Shown one piece after another: positions 7,070 through 17,600 of a stretch of DNA of 39,690 nucleotides. The stretch spans positions 1-39,690 of the forward strand of contig JADHXQ010000036.1 in the NCBI GenBank assembly GCA_016782885.1, given 5' to 3'. Every line of letters starts with the position of its first letter. Positions within the stretch are counted from its first letter, which is position 1. The notes beneath the pieces are model-generated. The model was not told the DNA's origin. It was given only the letters and a program-made list of their open reading frames with translations, and did no database searches. The stretch comes from Phycisphaerae bacterium. Its GTDB lineage: Bacteria; Planctomycetota; Phycisphaerae; SM23-33. A program made the position numbers and the translations under genes.

Positions 7070-7245
7070 TCGTCGGCGGCGGGCGGTCGGGCTGTTTTCT
7101 CCCGGAAGTGGCCATCGATCAGGGATGGGACGCCGTCGAGTTCCTGGACCACTGCTGCACGGGCAAGGCGGGCATGTCCGCCGGAGCGTGGCGCCAAAGC
7201 GATACCACGGTCTACCTGTTCACGTCGGAGAAGTTTGCTGATTAG
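7070..7245 (+). pseudogene. Detached 3' fragment of amrA (right copy of the direct repeat)
   Basis: This encodes the last 58 residues of the AMMECR1 domain (VGGGRSGCFLPEV through a TSEKFAD ending) in frame, with TAG at 7243-7245. An ATG at 7060 could start a 61-residue peptide, but the catalytic-domain hallmark LRGCIG is absent, so it is not a functional gene. Substitutions against the intact copy include silent and replacement changes, and the last four residues differ (KFAD against KFNS). Confidence 0.88.
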
Positions 7246-7280
7246 TGTGTCCGAGCAATTATGTCGGGTCGATAATCGCG

Positions 7281-7478
7281 ACACAGAGACTCAGAGGCTC
7301 AGAGAACAGCAACGGCGAAAGGCTTAGCTGACGGCAACGGCTTAAAACGGCGGAGAGAAACAGAGGACGACAAAACAAAAGTTCTCTGCTTCTGGCCGTT
7401 CTCTGTCTCTCTCGCCGTTTCCGTTGCCGTAAACAAAAAAAAGGTTTTGCCGTTCTCTGAGCCTCTGAGTCTCTGTGT
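7281..7478. repeat. Palindromic low-complexity repeat with 27-nt inverted ends
   Basis: The sequence at 7281-7307 (acacagagactcagaggctc, then agagaac) is repeated exactly as the reverse complement at 7452-7478. Inside, further imperfect inverted pieces occur (aacggcggagagaaacagag against ctctgtctctctcgccgtt), so about 200 nt can fold on itself. No coding potential is evident. It lies downstream of the island and of the phosphoesterase stop at 7519, where a transcript end could form. It belongs to the type of CAGAG-rich repeats scattered in many environmental genomes. Confidence 0.75.
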
Positions 7479-7518
7479 GGAACTCCAAACCGCAAGGCGA
7501 TACAACTCGGACGACTCG

Positions 7519-8022
7519 CTAGCCCACTTCGATGAATTTCACCGTGTCGGCGTCGGTGTCGAGAATTGCGACGGTGGGGTGCTTTGGCCAGCGGGGATGG
7601 GCCAGTGCGCCGGGGCAGATTACCCGCACCTGACCGTATGTATTGTCCGCGGCGCGATGCGTGTGCCCGTGACATATGTAGGGGAATTGCCCGCCGGCTG
7701 CGAACTCCCGGAGCAGTTGCTCGTTGTGGCCGTGCAGGGCGATCAGGTGGCGCCCGTCGCCGAGGGGCACTTCAAGAAAGTCGGTTGCGAAGTTGACACC
7801 GTGCGTTCGAGCCTCTTCGGCGAGTTTCGCGGTGCGGCGGTCCATATTGCCCGCCACGAGGTATGCGCCTACACCTCCCGCCGCGAGGATTGACACGTCG
7901 CCGGTCGCGACAATGTCTCCGCAGTGAACGATTATCCCGGCGCCCTGCCGGACGAGAAGCGCCACGGCGTTTTCCAGCCGCAACGTATTTGCATGCGAGT
8001 CGCTCAGGAGTCCAATCAGCAT
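7519..8022 (-). CDS. YfcE/MJ0936-family metallophosphoesterase
   Basis: A 167-residue cytoplasmic calcineurin-like phosphodiesterase. All metal-binding motifs are present: D8-S-H10, GD36, GN59 with a following D61, H97 in LHGH, and GHTH at 119-122. The length fits the small YfcE/MJ0936 group, whose members hydrolyse phosphodiesters such as bis-pNPP in vitro; the physiological substrate is unknown. The frame stays open upstream to 8196, but the protein family starts at MLIGLLSDSH, so the ATG at 8022 is chosen. No good ribosome site is visible. It follows the lipoprotein gene by 44 bp on the same strand and may be the last gene of that transcript, though nothing suggests a role in secretion. 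Confidence 0.9.
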   Translation of the reverse strand: MLIGLLSDSHANTLRLENAVALLVRQGAGIIVHCGDIVATGDVSILAAGGVGAYLVAGNMDRRTAKLAEEARTHGVNFATDFLEVPLGDGRHLIALHGHNEQLLREFAAGGQFPYICHGHTHRAADNTYGQVRVICPGALAHPRWPKHPTVAILDTDADTVKFIEVG

Positions 8023-8066
8023 TTTTTGTGAGTTGACCTGGAAGTTCGGGGCGGTGGAGGGGGCGA

Positions 8067-8603
8067 TCACTTCTTGGCGCCGGGCATCTCGACGGGCATG
8101 ACCTGCTCGGCGGGCGATGAGTAGATAGCGCTTCCCGAAGGCGGGCGGTAACGGGCTATCATCCATACCTTCTCCGATTTCGGAGGGACGGTCCACTCGA
8201 GCACCAGCGCGTAACCCCAGAGCGCGCCGTATTGTCCCACAACCCGCTGGGCGAGTTCGGCGGGTGTGAACGTCCAGGAGAAAAACGGTTTGGTCACATT
8301 GCTGTAATCGTCGGGTTTGGCGCCTTCGTACATCATCACGTCCACTTCACCGCTGACGAGAATGGACTTCGGTCCGCCGGCGGTGTTTTTGAAGAGCATG
8401 ACCTGTGCTATCGCGCCGTCGAATCCTGGCTCTCCATCCCAGTTGACGATGGCTTTTTGAGGAACCATCAGGCCGATGCGGTCGGCGTGCGGTTCCGGTG
8501 CGGGCCTGCGCGCCGCGGATGGGCCGGTGTTAGTTACGGTTGCACATCCTCCAGAGACCGCCGCCGATACGACAGCGATACCGACCAGGAGATTTTTCAG
8601 CAT
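8067..8603 (-). CDS. Predicted lipoprotein of unknown function, downstream of the giant secretin
   Basis: 178 residues from the ATG at 8603: a short positive N-terminus, a hydrophobic stretch (LLVGIAVVSAAVS) and a lipobox SGGC with the cysteine at residue 20, so an exported, lipid-anchored protein. The mature part has a proline/alanine-rich linker and then an unrecognised domain (IGLMVPQKAIVNWDG, FKNTAGGPKSILVSGEVDV, FSWTFTPAELAQ, WGYALVLEWTVPP). A GTG at 8633 preceded by AAGGA is an alternative start that overlaps the secretin stop by 8 bp; either way the gene is translationally close to gspD. Position alone makes it a candidate pilotin or secretin-associated lipoprotein. No pilotin fold can be recognised by eye, and an unrelated lipoprotein is equally possible. 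Confidence 0.75.
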   Translation of the reverse strand: MLKNLLVGIAVVSAAVSGGCATVTNTGPSAARRPAPEPHADRIGLMVPQKAIVNWDGEPGFDGAIAQVMLFKNTAGGPKSILVSGEVDVMMYEGAKPDDYSNVTKPFFSWTFTPAELAQRVVGQYGALWGYALVLEWTVPPKSEKVWMIARYRPPSGSAIYSSPAEQVMPVEMPGAKK

Positions 8604-8625
8604 GGTTGCACGCTTACCGGTTAGA

Positions 8626-11600
8626 TCAGTCACTGGTTAATTCCTTATCAAAATCAATTAATTTCTTCGTGTTGGCGGGTCTTGTCGCCGGTGCGTTTTC
8701 CGGCACGCCCTTGAGCGATTCAAGCGGCAGGAGTTCGGTAGAGGACTCGTTGGTCAGGGCGGATTTCTTGACCGGAAGCGGCAGGAGGTTTTTGTAGGGC
8801 TTCTGCTCGCTGAGCCATTCGAGCAGTCCCTGGCGCCGTTTCTCGCTCAGGAGGTCCAGGCGCTTGGTCTGCTTTTTGGTTTCTTTGTCGGCGTCGGCGG
8901 CGCCTGTCTGTACGTACGGAGTGAGAACTATCAGCAGCTCGCGGCGTTCCTTGGTGACGGTGGTCGTCTTGAACAGTTCGCCGATTATCGGCAGGTCGCC
9001 GATGAACGGGACTTTCCGCTCGGTGTTGTTGTCCTGGGATGTAATAAGCCCGCCGATGACGATCGTGTGCCCGTTGCGAACGGTAACGGTGGTGGTCGCC
9101 GAACGGTTGTTCACTACGATCGCGTTGACGCCTTCGCTTATCTCGACGCTGTCCGAGTCGGAGATCGAACTGATCTCGGCGTTGACCTCGAGCTTGATGT
9201 CGCCGTCGGGATTGATGCGCGGCGTGGTCTGCAGGATGATGCCCACGTTCTCGTACTGGATCGTGTTGAACACAGAGCCTTCGTCGGTGACGCGGCTGTT
9301 GGTGATAAATGGCACTCGCTGCCCGACGTTGATTTCACCGGTCTGGTTGTCGGCGGTGAGTATCTGCGGGCGAGACAGAACTTCGAGGCGCCCTTCAGTC
9401 TGCAATGCCTGCAGGAACAGGTCGATATCGCCGCCTGCCAGCGAGAAGCGAAAACCGCCGTTGGTATTGAACGAACCTGCAACGCCGAAGTTCGTGCCAA
9501 ACCTGCGCACCGCGCCGTTCGAACCGTTCCTGGCGGAGTGATCCCACTCGAATCCAAGATCGGACCGCCCGGTGAGCGTCACTTCAGCCAGCAGCACCTT
9601 GATGAGCACTTGCGGCAGGGGCTGGTCAAGTTCATCGATCATCGCCGAAACAGTCTTGAAGTAGCGCGGGCTGGCAGACAGCAGCAGGGAATTCGTCGTT
9701 TCTTCCGCCACGATCGCCACTTCCTGCTCTAGTAACTTGTGAGCCGCCCCGATGCCTTCGGTGCCGAGCGTACTCGATACTGTCTGGCGTTCCTGGTCGA
9801 GGAACGATCGCAGGGCGGTCTGGATATCCGCGGCCTGGGCGTTTCTCAGGCGGTAGATTTTCGTCTGGCGTTCCTGGGCGGGCGAGGAGTCGAGCTCCTT
9901 GATTACCGTACCGGCCAGTTCGACGTATTGTTTGGTCCCTCCGACGAGCAGGCTGTTGGTTCGCGTGTCAACTGTTACCGTCAGCGCGCTCTGTTCGGCC
10001 GACCCGAGGGTCGCTGAGACTTCGCCGTTCTTGCCCGCCGGGCGGGTGGTCGACTTCAGGGTGTACTTGATCGACTTGGAATCCGCCGAGCCGGTCTGCT
10101 GCAGGCGGAAGAGCTGAGTGAGCACTTCGCCCATTCGCGCCGCGTCAGCGTTCTTCAGCGGGAAGACCTTGATTTCCGCCGCTCGCGGGGCGGTGTTGTC
10201 CAGCGCCCTTATAAGATTTGCCAGGAGCGGCATGTTCTCGACCGGCGCCGAGACTACCAGCGTGTTGTTGCGGGCATCGGGCGTTATCAGGAGCCCTTCC
10301 TGCAGAGCTTTGGCCACCACCAGCTTCCCGTCCTTGTCCTGCGTGACGAACTTCAACATCGCCTGGTGCACGTTCGGATCGTCGATCGCCGACTTGGGCT
10401 TGGTCGTCAGCGTGTCCAGGAGTATCGTCGCCAGTTCGGTCGCGTCGGCGCTCTTGAGTTCGAAGACGCGGATTTCAGTGATCCTCGCCGACGAACCGGT
10501 GTCGAGCTTTTCGATCATGTCGGCGATTGATTTGAAGCTTTCGCGGCTTCCGGTTACCAGAAGCGTATTGGTGCGGGCGTCGGGTATTATACTCGTTGGC
10601 AGGGATCGCCCCGATGCGCCGGAGGCCTGTTCCGCGGCGAGCTTGGCTTTGTACAGGTTGTTCAGCGTTTCTGCGAGGTTGGTGGCGCGGGCTTTCTTCA
10701 GCGGGAACGCGCGGATGTCGCCGGTCAAGACAGCGTCGTCGGAATCGATTTTCCCGATGATCTCGTCGATCACCGCGAAGTTTTCCTTGCTGGCTGAGAC
10801 TATCAGCACGTTCGTTCTCGTGTCGACGGCGATGGCTACTTTTTCTCGATTTGCCAGGGCGGCGTTCGTGCCCGCGGCGACTGCTCCGGGCTTGTAGAGA
10901 CCCTGGGATATCAGGCTGCTCAGCAGCGTCGAGACTCTCTGCGCGTCGGCGTTCTTCAGGGGATACATCCTGACGATCCCGGTTTCCATGGGCGGTTCGA
11001 TATCGACCTTCTTCAGCAGGCCTTCGATGAGCGTGAGGTTTTCCTTGTTCGCCGAGATGACCAGGGCGTTGGTGAGCGAGTCGACCGACACATCCACGCG
11101 GTCCTGCGGCGCCGGCGTCGTGCCCGAAGGGGTCATCGAAACCAGCCTGGCGGCGAATATATCGCGGATCATCGGCCCGACAATGCCCGAATCATTGTGC
11201 TTCATCGGAATAACGACCAGCCTGACAGCCGGGTCGGTGAGTTTGACGTCCAGATTCTTCAGCAGGCTCTTGAGCACTTTCGTGTCGTCATTGTTGGCCG
11301 CCACCAGCAGGCTGTTGGTCCGCAGGTCCGGAAGGATAACCGGTTTCTGGCGCCGGATGTCGTCGGTGCGTGCGGCCTGGTAGCGCTGGTTAAACAGGTT
11401 GACCAACGTCGTCGAAAGCGTTCCGGCGTTGGCCTCTTTCAATGGAAGCAGTTGTATCTGCCCGCTGAGTGCAGCCGACTTGCTGTCGAGCTGTTCGGCG
11501 AGGTCTTTTACGATTTTGTATCCCTCCGCCGAACCGCCGACGATGAGACTGTTGCTTCTGGCGTCTGCGACCACGATAACGCGGAGTGCTTCGGCGTCCT

Positions 11601-14600
11601 TGACTCCCAGCGACTGCTGGCGTACGACTCGCGCGTCCATCATCTTCTGCAGCACGGTCGACAGCGTGTCGGCCTCGGCGTTCTTGAGCGTTACCAGGCG
11701 GATGTCCCGGAGGTCTATCGGCGTCTTGCGGTCGAGGTTCCCCAGCAGGTTCGTGAGCATCGTGAAGGTCTTGTCGCTGGCCGAGACGATCAGGCTATTG
11801 GTGCGCGTGTCGACGGTGACGGTTGGGCGGTCTTCTTCGCGGATCAGGCTCGCGCTGCTGCCTGTGTAAAGCTCCTGGACAACCGTTCGCAGACGCGCCG
11901 CGTCGGCGTTGAGCAGCGGGAAAATGCGCACCGTGTTCAACGACCCTGCGCCGGCGATGTCCATCTGGGCAATCACGTCGGAGATTATTGTCATCAGGTC
12001 CTTGCGGGCCGCGACGACCAGGATATTAGTAGCCGCGTCGGCCTGTATCGTGAACGCGGCCCTGGTTTTTGGCCGATCTGACGTGACGGGGTTCTTTTTC
12101 GCCGCGGCGGTTTGCAATCGCGTGACGAAGGTTCGTACGCCGGAGACCGCCGGGTCGTCCGTCGGCTCGGTGAACACGCCTCGCAGTACCGGAAGCAGGC
12201 GTGCGGCGTCGGCATTCTTGAGTTTGAAGAGCTTGACCTCGGTGACGAACTTGTCGGCGGTGCGGTCAAGGTCCTTGATCAGTATCTCCGCCAGCGCGAG
12301 CGATTCGGCGAGACCGGCCATTACCAGCGTGTTGGTCCGCAGGTCGGCTGAAATGTTCAGCCCGCCAGTGAGCGCCTTGCCCGATGCGGATTTGGGCACG
12401 ACCTTTCCGGCGGTGGATGTTCCCGTCGGTCCGGCGAGTTTCTTGCCCTGCGTGTTAAAAATATCATCGAGTATTCTGCGTACGGTTTCGGCGTCGGCTT
12501 TTTCGAGCCTCGCGATTCTCACCAGGACGCCCTCTCCGATCGGGACGGTGTCGAGCATTTCCACGATCACCTTCATGGCCTTGAGATTTTCCGGTGTGGA
12601 CGTTACCAGCAGGGAGTTTGACCCCTGCGCCTGCGGGGTGGCCGCATCGGGGGTTATCTTGATCGGTTTGGTCAGGTCCAGTTCGGGCAGCTTGTCCTTG
12701 AGGGATCCTCGCACCCTGAGGATTCTGATCTGCTCCTGCAGCGCGCGTGCCTCGGGGGTCACCACGTTGTTTGCGCTGGGTCGGAGCATTTCGGTGAGCA
12801 CCTCCGCGAGGCGCGTGGCGTCGGCCTTTTTCAGAGGGATGATCAGGACCTCTATTTTTTCAAATGCCGGGGGCTTGTCCAGGCGTTTGATGATATCGCC
12901 GATCTGCTCGAACAGCGTTTCGCGCGTGGTTACTATCAGCGACCGCGTGCGCTCGTCGGGGCTGATGTCGATTGACTGACCGCCGGCCTGTCGCTGCAGT
13001 TGCAAGATGAGCCCCCTGAGTGCGGGGAGTATCTTCGAGGGCGTCGTGTTTTCCAGCGGGAAGAGTTTGAACTGGAGTTTTCCGGCGACGTCGACCTTGT
13101 CGAGCACTTCGATGAGAGTTTCGACTTCCGCCATTTTTTCCTTGGTGGCGGCGACCATAACCGTCTGTGTCTGCTGGATCGCGCTGACGGTGACCTCGTC
13201 TTCGGGTTTGGCCTGGCGTCCTCGGCTGCGGAACGCGGCTGTCAACGCCGACGCCACCCGGACGGGATTGGCGTTTTTCAGAACGAATGCCTTGACGGTT
13301 CTCTTGGAGGTGACGGCCGCGGCTTCCAGCGTTTTAACCAGCGCCTCGATCACCTTGAAATCTTCGTCAGAGGCGTTGACCAGGATAGCTTTTTGCGAGG
13401 GTAGCACGGTGGTTTCGACCTGCCCGCCGGTGGAAGATGGCTTGGCGGGTTGTTTTCCTCGAGCGCCTGGAGCTCCGCGCGTGCCGGACGTTCCGGACTT
13501 GTTGTAGATCTGCTGTATCGCTTTGTCGACTTCTTCGGCATCGGCGTGCTCGAGCGTTATCACTCTCAGCGTTCCGCGGGCGGGCTTCATGCCTTCGACC
13601 TGCTTTACCCACTCGGATACCTGCGCATGCATCACTTCGCTGGTGGCGAGTATCAGCGCGTTTGCGCGATCGTCGGCGGATACCGCCAGCGGTTCGACGC
13701 TGCGCTTCTCTCGCCTCGCCGCGGCCACCTGCTGCTTGTACATGTTCGTGACGACCGAAGCCACCGAGGAGGCATTACCGTTCTTCAGCGGGATAACGAA
13801 GACCTGCTGGGCGGTTTTCAGCGCCGCCTGGTCGAGTTGCACCGCCATTTGCATCAACTGCCCGAGTTCGGTCGATGGACCGGTCATTACGATGGCGTTA
13901 CTGCCCGCATCGGCGGAGACGATTACCTGCTGGCTCGTCGATGCGGTCGATCCGCGACCGCTTCTTCTTCCCCCGCCGGAGGATGCCTGCCCGCTACCGG
14001 CTGCAATCTTTTCGAGTACGGTGACCAGTTCGGTGGCTTTGGCGTTCTTGAGGAGTACGAATTCGGTCTTCCTGCCTCCGGCGTCTTCGGTATCGAGCTT
14101 GCCCAGGAGGACCTCGACGGCTTGGAGGTTCTTCGGGTTGGCGGTGACGATAATGCTGTTTGAATTCCCTTCAGCCACGATGGTGACCAGGTCGTCAGGC
14201 TCGACCCTGACGCCGCGCTGCGGTGCGAACGCCTGCGTCAGCGCCGCAGCCACCGAAGATGCCTGGGCGTGCTTGAGCGTAAGCAGCGTTCTTACCGATT
14301 GTCCCTGGGGCGTGGTGGCGTCGAGTTGAGCGGCCATTTCTTTGATCTTGGCGAACGTTTTGTCATCGGCTCGGACCAGCAGCATCCGCGAATCGGCGGC
14401 CGGTTCGATAATCACGTTTTGCGGCGTCACCGAACTGCCTTGTGCGCCTCTTCGTCCCGATCCGCCGGAGCCTCGCGCCTGCGAAGTGAAAACTCGCGTG
14501 AGCATTTCGGCGAGCCTGGTCGGGTCGGCGTTGCGGAGGGTGATCATCTGGATGGGGTACTTGGTGGCCGGCGCCTCGTCGATCTCCGCCAGGAGCAGGA

Positions 14601-17600
14601 CGATCTTTTTGTGGTCTTCCGCCGACGCCTTGACCACAAGCGTGTTTGAGGAGCGGTCGGCGCTGATCCGAAGTGCTGCATCCGTTGTCGCCGTCTTGCC
14701 TTTACCCGTCGCGCCGCTCTGGGACAGCGTTGCCGTAAGCGAGGCCGCTACTCCGGCGGCTTCAACGTTCTGGATTCGGTAGACCTTCACCGACAGGGCG
14801 TCGGTGGCCTGCGAGCCGTCTATCTGCTCGATGGTCTTGGCGATAAGCTCGTGTTTTTCCGCGGGCGCCGAGACCAGTACGGTGCGGCTTGTTTCCTGTG
14901 CGGTGATGACTATCGGCGTGTCGCTATCGGTGGTTCGCGTGGCGCCCTTGGTTTTTGGCGCGGATTTGGAAGAAACGAAGAGCGTCTGGAGCGTTCGGAC
15001 GGTTTGCGTAATGTCGGCGTGCTTCAGGGGGTACAGTCGTATCGACGGGATTTTCGTCAGAGCGGCCGTCTGGTCGAGCTCCTCTATGAGCTTCTCCACG
15101 ACCTTCATCGTTTCAGGCTGGGCCGAAACGATCACCGAATTCGTATTCTTGTTGGCGGTGACGCTCAGTTCGGTCTGCGTCGACGCGGGCGCCTGTGCGC
15201 CTCCCGCCTGCATCGCGGCGCGAATCATTTCGGCACGCTGCTGCTGGGCGGACCTGCCTCTCCTCTTGGCGTTGTTGGCTCCGGTCGCCGAAGACGATTG
15301 CCTGTTTCCGCCGGTTGACAGCTTGAACAGCTCTTTCAGATTTGACGCCACTTCGGTCGCGTCGGTGTTGGTCAGGACGAACACGCGAACTTCGGTCAGG
15401 ACAGTGGAGTCCTTGTCGAGTTCTTTGACCAGCGGGTCGATTATCTCGAAGTCCATCGGTTTGGCCCGCACGATAACGCTGGAGGTTCTGCGATCGGCGA
15501 CCACCGTGATAACCGGCGGGGGGACTATGGCGGGGGCGGCCGCTGCGCCGCGGCCGCCTCTCCCCTGGGGCCTTGCCGCAGCAGGCTGCTTGGGGGGGTT
15601 GAACAGATCCGACAGCGTTTTGGCGACTACTGTGGGATCTCCGTGTGCGATTTTGTAGGTGCGGAACTCCGCCTCGCCGCCGGTTGTGCTGTCGGAGAGG
15701 CGTTCGATCAGGTCGCTGACGTTTTCGAGTTCGGTTCGAGTGGCCGAGATGATAAGCGCGTTTGCGGCGGCGTCCACGGCTATGACGATTGGGGGCGCCT
15801 CGGCGGGTTGGGTGGTTGAAGCCGGTTGCGTTGTCGGTTTTCCCCTTGCGCCTTTCGGTCCGGGCGCGGCGCCGGTCGGTTTGTCTGTGCTTTCGGTGAT
15901 GACGATCCTGGAATCTGACATTTGCCCGTAGACGCGCCGGATGACATTGGCCATTTTCGCCGCCTGGACGCCCTTGAGCGGGATGACCTTCACCTGGATG
16001 CTGTTGTCCATCGCCGCCTTGTCGAGATCGGTAATGACGCTTTCCATCGTCTTGACGTCGGCGTCCTTTCCGATAACGGTGATGGCGTTGGCGAAGATGT
16101 CCGATTCGATCACGGGCTTGTCGACGCCGCGGCGGTCTGCATACATTGCGGTGAGTTTGTCGGCTACGTCGGTGGCGATGGCATTTTCGAGCCAGATGTA
16201 CCTGACGATCTTAAGCGACCGCTCCGGCGCCTTGTCGAGATTATCGAGTATCTGTTCGACCAGCGCGAAGTGCGCCGAAGTCGTCGAGACTATCAGCGAG
16301 TTGGTCCGCTCGTCGGCGGTTATGCTGAACGGCGGCGGCGTTATGCTCTTGTTACCGCGGGCATACTGCCTGATCATGTCCTGGAACAGCTTTCCGACCG
16401 ATTTGGCCAGATTGGCGGCTTCACCGTTCTTGAGCGGGAATATCTTCACGCTCAACGCCGAACTGATCCCGCCCGAGTCGAGCTGCATTATCATCGCCTT
16501 GACCGCGGGCACCTCGGATGAGGGCCCTCTTATAAGCACGCTGTTGGAGTTTGGTTCGGGCGTGACGATGACGGTTTCTTCGTCGGTGGCGGGAGTCGCA
16601 TTTCTGGACCCTCGCCGGGCGGTATTCCTGGAGGCCGCCTGTTTGGCCAAAGACGCGTTGATCGCTTCGGCAAGGGTCGCCGCCTGTGCGTTCTTGAGTT
16701 GGATGATCTCGATTACGATGTCGGAACCGGCCTTCCTGGCGTCGAATGTTTCGATAAGCTCACCAGCCAGAGCCAGCACCTCGGCGCTGCCCTGAACGAT
16801 GACGATGTTCTCCTTAGACATCGCCGAAACGCGCACCGTTGTTGATGTTGTCGTCGTGGCGCCCCTCGAACCCTTGCCCCTGCGCGACCTGGCCGGCGGG
16901 GCGGAACTGCTGGAGAACTGCTGGGTGAGCATGGTTTGCAGCACGGGCACGACATCGTCGGCCTTGGCGTTCTTGAGGATGAATGTCTTGGTCTGGGACC
17001 TGATCGACGCCTTCTCGGCGACTTTCTTGATAAGTTTCTCGATTTCCACGAACTGCTTTGCGGTGGCGGCCACCAGGAGCTGATTGGCCATGCTGTCGGC
17101 CTGGAAACGCGCCTCGGGCTCGGCGCCCTTGGGCGACTTGCCCTGTTTTGCGAACAGCCTGGTCATCGATTCGGCGATTTCGGCGGCACTGGAGTTCGTA
17201 AGTTCGTAGGTTCGGGTCTCGATTACTTCCGGTCCCGTACCGGTGTCGAGCGAAGTTATCAGTTGTGCGATTTCTTCGATTTTGCTCTTTGGCGCGTCTA
17301 CCAGTAGGGCGCGATCGTTTGGCGCTGCGCTGACGACGACGCGGTTGGGGTCCTTTGGTTTCTCTTGCGGCGCTTGCCCGTAGTAGTAGTTGTAGCCTCC
17401 GCGCCGCTCGTTCTTCTTTTCGATCGGGTATAGCTGCTGGAGCATTACGACGACCTCGGCCGCTGAGACGTTCTTTACCGGCAGGAGTCGCGTTTCCCGG
17501 GCCTGCTGCTTGATGCTCTTGTCGAGTTTTCCGATCATTTCATTGAGCATTTCCCACTTGCTCTCCGGCGCCCGGATCATCAGCGCCCCGGTGTGCTCGT

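Larger units (their letters stand above)
4983..7245. mobile_element. Restriction-modification island inserted at the 3' end of amrA, with long target duplication
   Basis: Between the two 176-bp copies lie only a promoter region, a DNA methyltransferase gene, an HNH nuclease gene on the opposite strand, and short flanks. GC content is visibly lower than in the flanking genes. No integrase, transposase or terminal inverted repeats are seen. The pattern fits the insertion-with-long-target-duplication mode described for restriction-modification genes, in which amrA is kept intact on one side and a 3' fragment is left on the other. The copies are about 10% diverged. Either the event is old, or the incoming DNA brought its own amrA end from a related strain. 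Confidence 0.7.

Noticed and set aside
7060..7245. Independent small gene of 61 codons after the restriction genes
   Set aside because: It is a copy of the amrA 3' end and lacks the conserved core, so it is a fragment left by insertion.
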